Shown: positions 1 through 8,652, counted from the stretch's first letter. The stretch is 40,140 nucleotides of DNA from Candidatus Brachybacterium merdavium (GCA_019118275.1 DWZH01000001.1:1-40140), one strand, 5' to 3'. Translations and numbers: made by a program. Notes: generated from the sequence alone by a model not told the origin.

Positions 1-809
1 AGGAACGCGCCGAGCTGCTGCACGTCCACCGGGGCGATGGCGATCGACAGATACAGCGGGAGGATCTGCAGGCTGGTGCGGTCCGCCGACGCCGCCGCGA
101 CCCCGAGGGCCGGCAGGTCGCGGCGGCGCAGCTCCTGGTCCAGCAGGATCGTGTCCTCCGTGGCGAGCACATGGACTGCTCGTCCCTCGCGCCCGGCGAG
201 GAAGCGCGCCGCGGTCTCCGCCGCCGTCCATTCGTCCTCCGACTCGAGCAGCACCAGCTCGGGACGTCCCGCCGACGCCTCCTCCACAGCGGTGACCTCG
301 ACCCCGCCCTCGCCCAGCAGCGCCAGCAGCCGCGGCCAGGATCCCGGCAGGGACTCGGGCGCCTCATGGCACAGCAGACGCTCGATGCCGAGCGGCCAGG
401 GCGACTCCTGCAGCAGCGCCACCAGCTCCGCGAGGTCATCCGCCGCGCCGGGGGAGAGGTCCGCGACCTGCTCGATCGCGCACAGCGCCTCCAGCCGCGC
501 CGGCAGCCCCTCGCGCGGCTGCAGCGCGGCCCCGGCCATCACCGCGGCATCCCGCCAGCTGAGCATGGTCGCCGCCGTCGCCCAGGGATCCACGGCGAAG
601 GACTCCCGCGGCCACGGATGCTCCGCCTCAGCGATCGCCTTCGCGTACTGCGCGATCCGCACGGCGGGGTCCACCGACGGACGGGTCAGCGCGAGGCGGC
701 TCTGCAGAAGCTGGACCAGACCGCGCGGACCCAGCCGCACCGAGCCGGTCGTCCCCGTCCCGTCGGCCCAGGCGGCACCATCGAGGGACCAGCCGAACTC
801 GATCAGCAT
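1..809 (-). CDS. PD-(D/E)XK nuclease family protein, N-terminal AddB/helicase-like part (partial)
   Basis: The gene runs off the left edge of the window, so only the first 269 codons are seen. The start is the ATG at 809, with GGAGGAG 7 nt upstream. The visible part (begins MLIEFGWSLDG) has alternating helices rich in Ala and Leu. It resembles the N-terminal, inactivated helicase-like half of actinobacterial proteins that end in a Cas4/RecB-type PD-(D/E)XK nuclease domain. Those proteins are related to AddB and probably act in DNA end processing with a UvrD-like helicase. The nuclease domain itself would lie outside the window, so the nuclease call rests on recalled resemblance of the N-terminus only. 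The family assignment is moderately sure and the role is inferred. Confidence 0.6.
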   Translation of the reverse strand, partial: MLIEFGWSLDGAAWADGTGTTGSVRLGPRGLVQLLQSRLALTRPSVDPAVRIAQYAKAIAEAEHPWPRESFAVDPWATAATMLSWRDAAVMAGAALQPREGLPARLEALCAIEQVADLSPGAADDLAELVALLQESPWPLGIERLLCHEAPESLPGSWPRLLALLGEGGVEVTAVEEASAGRPELVLLESEDEWTAAETAARFLAGREGRAVHVLATEDTILLDQELRRRDLPALGVAAASADRTSLQILPLYLSIAIAPVDVQQLGAF

Positions 810-869
810 GCGGGGGCTCCTCCGTCGCAGGTCGTGTGCGGTCCCACCTTAGGGGACGGGGCCGACGTC

Positions 870-1916
870 TCAGCGGTTGAAGGGATCGTCGGGGCGCACG
901 CTCCAGCTGAAGCCGCGCTCGTAGAGCACCATCGCGGAGTCATCGGGCGCGAGCACGAGGTCCTGGCCGCCCCCGGTGACGTGCAGGGTGCCGTCCTCGC
1001 GCTCGACGATGCTGAGGGTCAGCTCGGTGGGCTCGGAGTCGGTGTACTCCCGGGCCGTGGTCCCCGGATCCCTTAGCGGACGCAGCGAGAGCTCGACCGT
1101 GCCCTCCCCGGTGCGCTCGTAGCGGCCGTGCAGCAGTTCGCCGTCAGCGCGCCGGAGCTGGACCGAGGCGAGACCCCCGTACTCGACCTCGCCGAAGGCG
1201 ATCGCGCTCCAGCGGGTGTCCTCGCTCAGCTGCGCGGCCGGCTCGGCGGCGTCCTCCTGCACCGTCCACACCCCGGCAGGGGTGGTCTCGTCGGTGCTGC
1301 GCTCCGGGTACATCCCGCTCACGCCCCAGCCGATCAGCCCCACCAGCGCGAGCGCCGCGACGGGTCCGAGGACGTTCGTGACTCTCGCCAGCGGACGCCA
1401 GGGGATGAGCACGGGCACCGGCCCGGGCCGGATCTCCTCGTGACCGAGCAGCGCCCGGGACAGGCGCGGCATCCAGGGGATCAGCACCAGCACCGACATG
1501 ATCAGCAGCGCCAGGGAGATCTGCTTGACGGGCACGTCGTAGCCGAGGTTCAGCACGAAGACCAGGGCCATCGACGCCCCCGCGAGCACCGCGCCGAGCG
1601 GGATCGTGCGCCGCCACAGCAGTGCGAGCGCCGCCCCGAGCTCCGCGAGGCCGCCGAGGAACTGGAACAGCGGGGAGAGGGCGACCATCCGCCACAGCAC
1701 CCCCATCGGGCTCATCTCGCCCTGGGTGATGAGCGCGTCGCCCATGTCGGTGACGCCGAACTGGCCGAAGACGAGCTTGGCGACCCCGTAGTAGACCATC
1801 GCCACCGCGAGCAGCAGCCGCACGATGCCGTGTGCCCACCACACCAGGGTCACCCCCGCGGTGCGGGCCAGCTGCTTCTCGACGGTGTAGTCGGGGGAGG
1901 GGGCGCTCTCGTTCAT
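870..1916 (-). CDS. DoxX family membrane protein with C-terminal exported domain
   Basis: A 348-residue protein starting at the ATG at 1916 (MNESAPS), behind a G-rich TAGGGGG that may be the ribosome site. The reading frame continues upstream but that part has no start with support. About five hydrophobic segments are visible: near residues 20-50, 75-95, 105-130, 135-155 and 180-205. The first four look like the DoxX/DoxD four-helix domain. The last anchors a C-terminal stretch of roughly 120 polar residues that should lie outside the membrane. DoxX proteins are often tied to redox or respiratory-chain functions, but the reaction is not settled for most. The neighbours (nuclease, sulfatase) give no clear pathway. 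The family is fairly sure; the function is unknown. Confidence 0.75.
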   Translation of the reverse strand: MNESAPSPDYTVEKQLARTAGVTLVWWAHGIVRLLLAVAMVYYGVAKLVFGQFGVTDMGDALITQGEMSPMGVLWRMVALSPLFQFLGGLAELGAALALLWRRTIPLGAVLAGASMALVFVLNLGYDVPVKQISLALLIMSVLVLIPWMPRLSRALLGHEEIRPGPVPVLIPWRPLARVTNVLGPVAALALVGLIGWGVSGMYPERSTDETTPAGVWTVQEDAAEPAAQLSEDTRWSAIAFGEVEYGGLASVQLRRADGELLHGRYERTGEGTVELSLRPLRDPGTTAREYTDSEPTELTLSIVEREDGTLHVTGGGQDLVLAPDDSAMVLYERGFSWSVRPDDPFNR

Positions 1917-2011
1917 GCCCCCTATCCCATCGCACGGGCCAGCCCCGCAAAGCCCTCCTACGGGGTCGGGCCGGTACGACTTCCGTCGAATGATCTCCTG
2001 GTCAGCGCCGG

Positions 2012-3493
2012 TCAGAGCCGTGCGAACTCGCGCACCCACGCCGCCTCGGACTGCACCGGCCGCCCGGCCACGAGCGCTCCGTCCGCCACGAAGCCCTCCT
2101 CGCGGTCCGTGAGCTCGGCGACCAGCAGTTCCCGATGCCGCGCCAGCTCCCCGGCGACGTCATCGACCCCGGCCAGGTCCCGCTCCTCGCACGGATCCGC
2201 CTCGAGATCGAAGAGCTGCTCGTGCCCGTCCCCGGAGAACCACACGTACTTGAAGCGCTGCGAGCGGATCCACTGCATCGAATGCCGGCCCAGAGCGCTG
2301 ATCACGTGCTCGCCGTGCAGGTGATCGCGCGTCCCGCTCCCGGGGCGCAGGCTGATGCCGTCCACGCCGTCGGGCACCGCGACCCCGGCGAGCTCGAGCA
2401 GCGTCGGCATCAGATCCCTCAGCTCCGCGATCGAGTGGACCTCCCCGGGCTCACCCCAGCCCCCTCGCCAGCGCGGCGGCACGTGCACCACCAGCGGCAC
2501 CCGCGCCGAGCCCTCGTAGCCCACGGACTTCCGGTACATGTCGTGATCGCCCATCATGTCGCCGTGGTCGGAGACGAACACGATCACCGTGTCCTCGAGC
2601 AGGCCCTGATCCGAGAGCGTCTCCTTGAGCCGGTTCAGCTGCAGGTCGATGAACTCGATCGAGCCGTAGTAGCCGGCTCGCACCTGTTCATGGGTGCTCT
2701 CCTTCTGCGCCCCGAATTCCGCCTCGGAGTGGAAGTCGCGACGATGCTCGTCGAAGCGCGCGACCCAGTCGCCCTGTGCACGCGCCGGCCCCGAGCGTGC
2801 GCGGTATTTGTCCCACAGCCACGGCGGGGGATCGAAGGGCGCGTGCGGCCGGTGGAAGGACATGTACAGGAAGAACGGCCGGGTGGGATCGCGCCGCTCG
2901 AGGAAGCGGAAGGACTCGTCGGCCACCCAGCGGGTGGGGTGCAGCCGCTCCTCGCGCTCCCAGGGGCGGGCGGTCATCGCGTTGCAGCCGATCCCGGTGT
3001 CCTGGTAGTCAGCCCGCGGGTCCCCGCTCTCGCGCCGCAGGAAGTCGACGTAGTCGTCGATCGCGGCCGACGGGCCCCGGCTGAGCCGGCGCGAGGTGTG
3101 CAGGAAGCCGTCGTGCAGCAGCACTTCGTCGAAGCCACAGCGGGCCCGGACGGGGTACACGTGCATCTTGCCGACCCCGAAGGTCTGGTAGCCGGCCCGG
3201 CTGAGCGTGGACTGCAGGGTCACCGGATGGGCGTCGGGGAAGGAGATCCCCTCGCGGTACCCGTAGCGGCCGTGCCTGGTCGGGGACTGGCCGGTGAACA
3301 TCGCCACCCGGGCCGGCACGCAGGTCGGCGTCGAGGAGTAGGCGCGGGTGAAGTGGTTCCCGGTCCGTGCCAGCTGATCGAGGTTCGGGGTGTCGATGTG
3401 CTCGTTGCCGGCGATGCCCAGGGCGTCGGCACGCATCTGGTCCACGCAGATCAGGATGAGGTGGGGACGGGTGGCGGGGGAGGGGCTGGTCAT
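2012..3493 (-). CDS. Sulfatase family hydrolase (formylglycine type)
   Basis: A 493-residue type I sulfatase. The active-site motif CVPAR (residues 58-62) fits the C-x-P-x-R signature in which the Cys is converted to formylglycine by a maturation enzyme. An early metal ligand motif is seen at CVDQMRAD (residues 16-23), and a later one at VSDHGDMMGDH. No signal peptide is visible, so the enzyme is probably cytoplasmic, or its sulfatase-modifying enzyme is encoded elsewhere; none lies in this window. The start chosen is the ATG at 3493, with GGAG 8 nt upstream. The longer open frame upstream overlaps the SPFH gene antisense and is arginine/proline rich, so it was rejected. The substrate is unknown: alkyl or aryl sulfates, choline sulfate or sulfated sugars are all possible. 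Confidence 0.88.
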   Translation of the reverse strand: MTSPSPATRPHLILICVDQMRADALGIAGNEHIDTPNLDQLARTGNHFTRAYSSTPTCVPARVAMFTGQSPTRHGRYGYREGISFPDAHPVTLQSTLSRAGYQTFGVGKMHVYPVRARCGFDEVLLHDGFLHTSRRLSRGPSAAIDDYVDFLRRESGDPRADYQDTGIGCNAMTARPWEREERLHPTRWVADESFRFLERRDPTRPFFLYMSFHRPHAPFDPPPWLWDKYRARSGPARAQGDWVARFDEHRRDFHSEAEFGAQKESTHEQVRAGYYGSIEFIDLQLNRLKETLSDQGLLEDTVIVFVSDHGDMMGDHDMYRKSVGYEGSARVPLVVHVPPRWRGGWGEPGEVHSIAELRDLMPTLLELAGVAVPDGVDGISLRPGSGTRDHLHGEHVISALGRHSMQWIRSQRFKYVWFSGDGHEQLFDLEADPCEERDLAGVDDVAGELARHRELLVAELTDREEGFVADGALVAGRPVQSEAAWVREFARL

Positions 3494-3544
3494 GCGGTCG
3501 GCTCCGGTCTGCGGCTCTGCTGAGGGGCGGGCATCGACATGGAC

Positions 3545-3577
3545 GATCCCCGCGCGGCGCGGTTCCGCACGGGGATC
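3545..3577 (-). terminator. Hairpin between SPFH and sulfatase genes
   Basis: Perfect 8-bp arms GATCCCCG (3545-3552) and CGGGGATC (3570-3577) enclose a GC-rich loop. The hairpin begins 20 nt after the SPFH stop on the minus strand. There is no run of T after it, so it may be a weak terminator or an RNA-stabilising end that reduces read-through into the sulfatase. Confidence 0.4.
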
Positions 3578-3596
3578 ATCGGTGGGCGGGTCCGGG

Positions 3597-4748
3597 TCAG
3601 TTCGCGCTGCCCGGGTGAGCCCAGGGCGGGACGTTGCCTCCCGGGTTGCCGCTGGGCGTGGGATTCGGCGGCCGGTTCTGAGCGCGGTTCTGGGCTTCCT
3701 TCGCCTTCTGCTCGGCGTGGTGGCGGGCCTGGTCGGCGCGGCGCTGCTCCTCCTCGCGACGCTCCCGCTGAGCCTCGTCCCGGTCGAAGGCATCCTGAGC
3801 GGCCTTGCCGGTGGCCTCGGACTCGCCGGCGGCCTGGGCCTGCAGCATCGCATTGCGGATCTCATCGCCCATGGAACCGACGGTGCCCGGGTTCGAGGGC
3901 AGGTAGAGCACGTTGGAGCGGCCGTTGCGGGCCACGTCCTGCATGGTGTCGAAGTACTGGGTCATCAGCAGCAGCTGTTCGGCGGAGTGCTCGATGCCGA
4001 CCTTGCGCAGCATCTCGTACTGCTCGGCGATGCCCATGGCGATCGCCTTGCGCTGGGCGGCCACGCCCTCACCCTGGAGGCGCTTGGACTCGGCCTCGGC
4101 CTCGGCCTGGGTGACGGCCTTGATCTTGTCGGCCTCGGCCAGCGACTGCGCGGCCACCCGGTCCCGCTGGGCGGCGTTGATGGAGTTCATCGAGTCGCGC
4201 ACCCGGGAGTCCGGGGAGATGTCCTGCACCAGGGTGTTGATGATGTTGAAGCCGAACTCCTGCATCCGGGTCGACAGCGTCTGCTCGACGCTGCGGGCGA
4301 TGTCGTCCTTGGACTCGAAGGCCTGGTCCAGCTCCAGACCGGACAGGGCCGAGCGGACGGTGTCGAAGACGTAGGAGCGGATCTGCGCCTCGGGGTTGGA
4401 CAGCTTGTAGTAGGCGTCGACGACCTGTTCCTCGCGGATCACGAACTGCACGGCCACCGGGACGGTGACGAACACGTTGTCCTTGGTCTTCGACTCGATG
4501 TTGACCTCGAGCTGCTGGACGCGCAGCGAGATCGGTTTGGTGATGCTGTCGACGAAGGGTGCCTTGAAGTTCAGGCCCGCATGCGCGACCCCTTTGAACT
4601 TCCCGAACCGTTCGACGATGACGGCCTCCCGGGAGTGCACCGTGAACAGGACGGAGGTGCGCAGGCCGCCGAACAGCAGCGCTGCCACGATGACCAGGAA
4701 GATGATGCCGACGACGGCCAGCACCAGGAAGAGGATGACGCCTTCCAT
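3597..4748 (-). CDS. SPFH/band-7 (stomatin/prohibitin-like) membrane protein
   Basis: A 383-residue SPFH protein. Residues about 4-27 form one membrane anchor, followed by the band-7 domain. The domain includes a REAVIVERFGKFKGV stretch typical of the stomatin/HIR group. A long Ala/Glu/Gln-rich coiled coil follows (about residues 190-260), then a charged Arg/Glu-rich region and a Pro/Asn/Gly tail. SPFH proteins assemble in membranes as rings or microdomains that organise other proteins. No NfeD partner, often seen beside prokaryotic stomatins, is adjacent. AAAGGGG lies 6 nt before the ATG at 4748. It may be transcribed with the glutathione peroxidase upstream (84-bp gap). The family is sure; the partner is unknown. 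A second, unrelated SPFH gene lies at 32566. Confidence 0.9.
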   Translation of the reverse strand: MEGVILFLVLAVVGIIFLVIVAALLFGGLRTSVLFTVHSREAVIVERFGKFKGVAHAGLNFKAPFVDSITKPISLRVQQLEVNIESKTKDNVFVTVPVAVQFVIREEQVVDAYYKLSNPEAQIRSYVFDTVRSALSGLELDQAFESKDDIARSVEQTLSTRMQEFGFNIINTLVQDISPDSRVRDSMNSINAAQRDRVAAQSLAEADKIKAVTQAEAEAESKRLQGEGVAAQRKAIAMGIAEQYEMLRKVGIEHSAEQLLLMTQYFDTMQDVARNGRSNVLYLPSNPGTVGSMGDEIRNAMLQAQAAGESEATGKAAQDAFDRDEAQRERREEEQRRADQARHHAEQKAKEAQNRAQNRPPNPTPSGNPGGNVPPWAHPGSAN

Positions 4749-4832
4749 GAGCGCCCCTTTCGATTGCAGTGAATGGTTGTGACCTACGCTACCAACTGCG
4801 CGGGCTGTCCCTGACCTGGGTCCGGGGGTTGT

Positions 4833-5453
4833 TCAGGCCGACGCCCCGTGACCTCCCGGCCGCAGGCCCAGTTCGTGCTCGATGCGTTGGGCGATCCGCG
4901 CCGGCGGCACCGGCGGGGCGTACCGGCGCAGCACCCGGCCCTGCCCGTCGATCAGGAACTTGGTGAAGTTCCAGGCGATCCGCCCGCCCAGCACCCCGCC
5001 CTTCTGCTCGCGGAGCCAGGCCCACAGCGGATGGGCGGCAGGGCCGTTGACGTCGACCTTCGAGAACAGCGGGAAGGTGGTGTCGTAGGCCGAGGTGCAG
5101 AACTGCTCGGTGTCCTGATCGGTGCCGGGATCCTGGTGGAACTGGTCCGAGGGGAACCCGAGCACCGTGAAGCCGTGCTGCTGGTAGGCCGCGTGCAGGC
5201 CCTGGAGCCCTTCCAGCTGCGGGGTGAAGGCGCAGCGGGTGGCGGTGTTGACCACCAGCACCAGCTGGCCGCGGTACTGGGACATCGACCTGGGCTGACC
5301 CTCGATGGTGGTGGCGGAGAAGTCGTGGAAGCAGAAGTCGTGGAAGGGCGGCGGCGCGGCAGCCGCGTCGCCGGGCGCACCGTCGGGCGACGCGTGAGCG
5401 GCACGGCCGCCTGCCACCCCGCGCTCGCGGGGGATGCTTCCCGAGTCGTTCAT
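4833..5453 (-). CDS. Glutathione peroxidase family (probably thioredoxin-dependent)
   Basis: A 206-residue thiol peroxidase of the GPx family that reduces hydroperoxides in the cytoplasm. The peroxidatic Cys is C74 (VVNTATRCAFTPQ), with the usual partners Gln (Q104) and Trp-Asn (W161-N162). C119 sits where the resolving Cys of thioredoxin-dependent bacterial and plant GPx enzymes lies. The usual FPCNQF box reads FPSDQF, so the middle, dispensable Cys is lost. The first 35 or so residues are low-complexity Ala/Pro/Gly, longer than the family norm. The start chosen is the ATG at 5453 behind AGGAG, although the spacing is short (3 nt). A later start near the FHDFCFHDF stretch is possible. Actinobacteria rarely use glutathione, so mycoredoxin or thioredoxin is the likelier reductant (inference). 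Confidence 0.88.
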   Translation of the reverse strand: MNDSGSIPRERGVAGGRAAHASPDGAPGDAAAAPPPFHDFCFHDFSATTIEGQPRSMSQYRGQLVLVVNTATRCAFTPQLEGLQGLHAAYQQHGFTVLGFPSDQFHQDPGTDQDTEQFCTSAYDTTFPLFSKVDVNGPAAHPLWAWLREQKGGVLGGRIAWNFTKFLIDGQGRVLRRYAPPVPPARIAQRIEHELGLRPGGHGASA

Positions 5454-5523
5454 GATCTCCTGCCCCGTGGTGCTGCTGTCCCGTCGGCCCGGGGCCGGGT
5501 CGCGGGACTGTCTCGATGCCCCC

Positions 5524-5550
5524 ATGCTAGGGGCGGTGACGGTGATCACC
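5524..5550 (-). promoter_or_regulatory. Candidate promoter/operator of the glutathione peroxidase gene
   Basis: On the minus strand TAGCAT (5524-5529) fits a -10 box. The perfect 10-bp palindrome GGTGATCACC (5541-5550) lies upstream of it, between the usual -10 and -35 positions, where a repressor could bind. No convincing -35 was seen. This is a suggestion only. Confidence 0.3.
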
Positions 5551-5568
5551 CCAGCCCCGGGGTCGGGG

Positions 5569-6717
5569 TCACGAGCGGCGGGCCCGAGCATGGGCGAGTG
5601 CGACGCCCACCGTTCCCAGCAGCGTGAGCAGGGCGCAGACCAGGAAGATCCCCGCCTGTCCGAAGACGGTCACGGACCCCAGCGCGATGACCGGCCCCGA
5701 CAGGATCGCACCGACCCGCCGGGCGTTCATGTACAGGCTCGTGGCCAGCCCCGGCCGCGCGATGATCTCCTGGAAGAGGGTCAGTCCGGTCCCGGCGATG
5801 GCCGCGAACGACCAGGCGTTGAGCACCTGGATGCCGATCAGACCCACAGGCGTCTGGACCGCGAACAGCGCCAGGTAGTAGACCACTCCCAGCGCGCAGC
5901 CGGTGACGATCAGCAGCTGCGCCGAGAAGCGGCCGCTCAGCCGCCCCATCAGGAACAGGGACGGGATCTCCAGACCGGCCGCCGTGCCCAGGGCGATGCC
6001 CGCCCACACCACATCGAGGGCGAGGGACTGGGTGACGTAGACGGTCATGAACGAGGTGGCCGTGGCGTTCGCCGCCTGCAGCAGCACGAAGGCCGCGACC
6101 ACCACCGTGACCCCGAGGAGGCCCGGCACCGGGCCGGCCTCGGGGGTCGGGCTCTCGCGGGACGGGGCGGGCTCCGCCGGTGCGCGAGACTGCAGCGTGG
6201 TGGCGGCCCCGATGCTGAGCAGGGCGATCATCGCGATCGTGCCCAGCACCGCGCGCTCGCCGAAGGCGCCGATGATGAAGGTGGCGATCGGGGGACCGGC
6301 CACCCAGGCCACGGAGAAGATGGCCCGGGTGTTGATGATCTGGCCGCTGGTGGCCCCGGCATGGCGGAGGTGGGCGAACAGCAGCGTGCTGCCCACCCCT
6401 GCGGGCCCGCCCAGCACCACCAGTGCGGCCATGGCCAGCGGCAGGGAGGTGACCAGGGCGAGCACGGCGGCCAGGACCACCGTCAGCACGGCGCTGACGA
6501 TCATCGGCCGCAGGTACTGGCCGGTGCGATCGGCCCGGGCGGGGATGATCGTGGTCGCGATCAGGGCGCTGGCGTTGTACAGCGCCAGCGCCCATCCGAC
6601 CTCGGTGGTGCTGGCGCTGTAGAGGGTGGTCAGCAGCAGGGCCAGGGCCGGATTGAGGAAGGCGAACTGCAGTCCCCACAGCAGCGCTGTCGAGGGGATC
6701 AGGAGGCGCTGGGGCAT
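5569..6717 (-). CDS. MFS sugar-efflux-type transporter (SET family)
   Basis: A 382-residue protein with about 12 hydrophobic segments. It begins at the ATG at 6717 (MPQRLLIP), with AAAGG 6-7 nt upstream. The segment RAIFSVAWVAGPPIATFI resembles the SetA/SetB sugar efflux branch of the major facilitator superfamily. A polar Pro/Glu-rich loop near the middle separates the two six-helix halves. It is the last gene of a same-strand group with the aldo/keto reductase (55-bp gap) and the XRE regulator. That suggests a small regulated detoxification or export unit: a regulator, a carbonyl reductase and an exporter. The substrate cannot be read from the sequence. Confidence 0.8.
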   Translation of the reverse strand: MPQRLLIPSTALLWGLQFAFLNPALALLLTTLYSASTTEVGWALALYNASALIATTIIPARADRTGQYLRPMIVSAVLTVVLAAVLALVTSLPLAMAALVVLGGPAGVGSTLLFAHLRHAGATSGQIINTRAIFSVAWVAGPPIATFIIGAFGERAVLGTIAMIALLSIGAATTLQSRAPAEPAPSRESPTPEAGPVPGLLGVTVVVAAFVLLQAANATATSFMTVYVTQSLALDVVWAGIALGTAAGLEIPSLFLMGRLSGRFSAQLLIVTGCALGVVYYLALFAVQTPVGLIGIQVLNAWSFAAIAGTGLTLFQEIIARPGLATSLYMNARRVGAILSGPVIALGSVTVFGQAGIFLVCALLTLLGTVGVALAHARARRS

Positions 6718-6772
6718 GGAGCCTTTCGGGCCGACGGGGACGGGGAGGGCAAGGGTGGGTCCGCTGAGCCGT

Positions 6773-7648
6773 TCAGGCTTCCGGGATCGGCCGCCCGAAG
6801 TTCTCCAGGGTGATCGCCGACGGCTCCGGTCCGCCGCGCACCCCCGTCTCGAGGCCATCGATCCGCTCCAGCTCGGAGGCGGTGAGCTCCAGGTCCAGGG
6901 CGGCGAAGTTCTCGCGGATCCGCTCGGGCCGCACCGACTTCGGGATCACCTGACGTCCCTGCTGCAGGTGCCAGGCCAGCATCACCTGCGCCGCCGAGGC
7001 CTCGTGCGCGGCGGCGATCTCCAGCAGCACCGGATCGTCGAAGCTGCGGCGCTCGGCCTCGCCGTAGGAGGTGATCCCGCCGATCGGCGACCACGCCTGG
7101 GTGAGGATCCCGTGCTCGGCGTTCAGCGCCTGCAGCTCACGCTGCTGGAAGTACGGATGCACCTCGATCTGGTTCACGGCGGGGACGATCTCGGTGCGCT
7201 CGAGGAGAGCGGTCAGGTGCTCGGGCAGGAAGTTGCTGACCCCGATGGCGCGGACCCGCCCGTTCGCCAGGGAGGCCTCCAGCGCCTGGTAGGCGCCGAT
7301 CGTGAGCTCCAGGTCGCTGGGTAGCGGCTGGTGCAAAAGCAGCAGGTCGATCTGCTCGACCCCGAGCTTGTCGGCACTCTTGTCCACGCCGTGCAGGGCC
7401 TGCTCGTAGCCGTAGTCGCTGATCCAGAGCTTCGTCTCCAGGAACACCTCGGAACGGTCCAGGCCAGAGGCGCGCAGACCCTGCCCCACCTCCCGTTCGT
7501 TGCCGTAGGAGGCGGCGGTGTCGATGTGCCGGTACCCGGCCTCGAGAGCGGAGGCCACGGCGCCGCTCGTGTCCTCTGGGGAGGACTGGAAGACGCCCAG
7601 ACCGATGGTCGGGATGGTGACGGAGTTGTTCAGAGTGAAAGTGGACAT
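6773..7648 (-). CDS. Aldo/keto reductase
   Basis: A 291-residue NADPH-dependent oxidoreductase of the AKR superfamily (AKR5-like, 2,5-diketo-gluconate reductase type). The catalytic tetrad is visible: D43 and Y48 (HIDTAASYGNE), K73 (ETKLW) and H106 (LLLLHQPLP). The cofactor region has IPKSVRPERIREN near the C-terminus. It reduces aldehydes or ketones, and the natural substrate is unknown. The start is the ATG at 7648. No Shine-Dalgarno is present; instead TACCGT lies exactly 6 nt upstream, fitting leaderless transcription from its own promoter. It lies between the regulator (84-bp gap) and the MFS exporter. Confidence 0.92.
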   Translation of the reverse strand: MSTFTLNNSVTIPTIGLGVFQSSPEDTSGAVASALEAGYRHIDTAASYGNEREVGQGLRASGLDRSEVFLETKLWISDYGYEQALHGVDKSADKLGVEQIDLLLLHQPLPSDLELTIGAYQALEASLANGRVRAIGVSNFLPEHLTALLERTEIVPAVNQIEVHPYFQQRELQALNAEHGILTQAWSPIGGITSYGEAERRSFDDPVLLEIAAAHEASAAQVMLAWHLQQGRQVIPKSVRPERIRENFAALDLELTASELERIDGLETGVRGGPEPSAITLENFGRPIPEA

Positions 7649-7654
7649 GACTCG

Positions 7655-7660
7655 ACGGTA
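7655..7660 (-). promoter_or_regulatory. -10 box TACCGT, leaderless start of aldo/keto reductase
   Basis: TACCGT on the minus strand ends 6 nt before the ATG at 7648, so transcription would begin at or next to the A of the start codon. The same arrangement recurs at many genes here. Confidence 0.6.
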
Positions 7661-7732
7661 GGGCCGGGCACGGGCGAGGTGGGAGTCCCTGTTGGTATCC
7701 CCCGGCGCGGTGCCTCGCCGCCTCCGGTCCCG

Positions 7733-8629
7733 TCAGCCGTGCTGCGCGACGTCGGCCACCGCCCGCGGCCCGGGGTTCGACACCAGGTTGCGCAGCAGGT
7801 CCAGGGCATCGGCATCGGGAGTCCCGGGCTCGGCCAGGTAGCTGGCCAGGGTGACCCCCGGGACCGAGGGGATGTCCAGCACCTCGTAGCTGAGCGTCAG
7901 ACGCCCGACCTGCGGATGGTCGATGGTCTTGGTGCCGTGGTCGTGGACACGGACCGTGTGCCCGTCCCACCAGGTGCGGAACTCCGAGCTGCCGGCGCGG
8001 AGACGTTCGATGAGGGCGCGCAGGTCTGGATCACCGGGCCTGCGGCCCGCGGTCAGGCGCAGGTTCGAGACCGCGTTGCGGGCGGTGGTCTCCCAGTCCG
8101 GGTAGAAGCGGCGGGCGCGCTCGTCGAGGAACATGTACTCGGCCGTGTTGAGTGCGGGGCCGTCCTCGGGGAACAGATCCGGGAACAGGGCCCTGCCCAG
8201 GGCGTTCGCAGCCAATGAATCGCGGAGATGGTTCCCGGCGATCACCGGCACATCGCCCATGGTCTCGATCAGCTGGTGGACCCGGGGCGGGACCACGGGC
8301 CCTTGGTCCCCGGTGCCCTCGCCCCCTTCGGGCAGGCCCGAGCGGCCCGCGGCCGCGCGTGCCAGATCCTGCAGGTGCGCTCGCTCGGCCCGGTCGAGCC
8401 GCAGGGCCCGGGCGAGGGACTCCAGGACGGAGTCGGAGACGCCGCGCAGGTCACCGCGCTCGATCCGCGTGTAGTACGCGGTGCTCACCCCGGCGAGCTC
8501 GGCGATCTCCTCCCGGCGCAGACCGGGGACCCGGCGCTGGCCGCCGGACACCGGCACGCCCGCCTGCTCGGGGCTGATCCGGCCACGGGCCGTGGTCAGG
8601 AACTGCGCCGCCTCTCGTCTGGTGTCCAT
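7733..8629 (-). CDS. XRE-family regulator with MmyB-like ligand domain
   Basis: A 298-residue regulator. A helix-turn-helix lies at about residues 35-85 (VPGLRREEIAELAGVSTAYYTRIERG), the canonical N-terminus of actinobacterial XRE/MmyB proteins. A C-terminal PAS-like MmyB domain follows (about residues 115-280) with the family's RRFYPDW, EFRTWWDGH and HPQVGRLTLSYEVL blocks. MmyB domains are thought to bind a fatty-acid-like or other small ligand. Regulators of this type often control an adjacent oxidoreductase, here the aldo/keto reductase and MFS exporter just downstream. The start is the ATG at 8629 with TACGGT 6 nt upstream and no Shine-Dalgarno, so leaderless initiation is likely. Confidence 0.92.
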   Translation of the reverse strand: MDTRREAAQFLTTARGRISPEQAGVPVSGGQRRVPGLRREEIAELAGVSTAYYTRIERGDLRGVSDSVLESLARALRLDRAERAHLQDLARAAAGRSGLPEGGEGTGDQGPVVPPRVHQLIETMGDVPVIAGNHLRDSLAANALGRALFPDLFPEDGPALNTAEYMFLDERARRFYPDWETTARNAVSNLRLTAGRRPGDPDLRALIERLRAGSSEFRTWWDGHTVRVHDHGTKTIDHPQVGRLTLSYEVLDIPSVPGVTLASYLAEPGTPDADALDLLRNLVSNPGPRAVADVAQHG

Positions 8630-8635
8630 CGCTCC

Positions 8636-8641
8636 ACCGTA
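8636..8641 (-). promoter_or_regulatory. -10 box TACGGT, leaderless start of XRE regulator
   Basis: TACGGT on the minus strand is separated by 6 nt from the ATG at 8629. It overlaps the gap behind the PfkB kinase stop (8653), so the regulator probably has its own transcript. Confidence 0.6.
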
Positions 8642-8652
8642 CGGGGCGCGGC

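Noticed and set aside
2012-3865. Longer sulfatase beginning upstream of 3493
   Set aside because: The added residues are Arg/Pro/Ser-rich and antisense to the SPFH gene end; the sulfatase fold starts right after the ATG at 3493.
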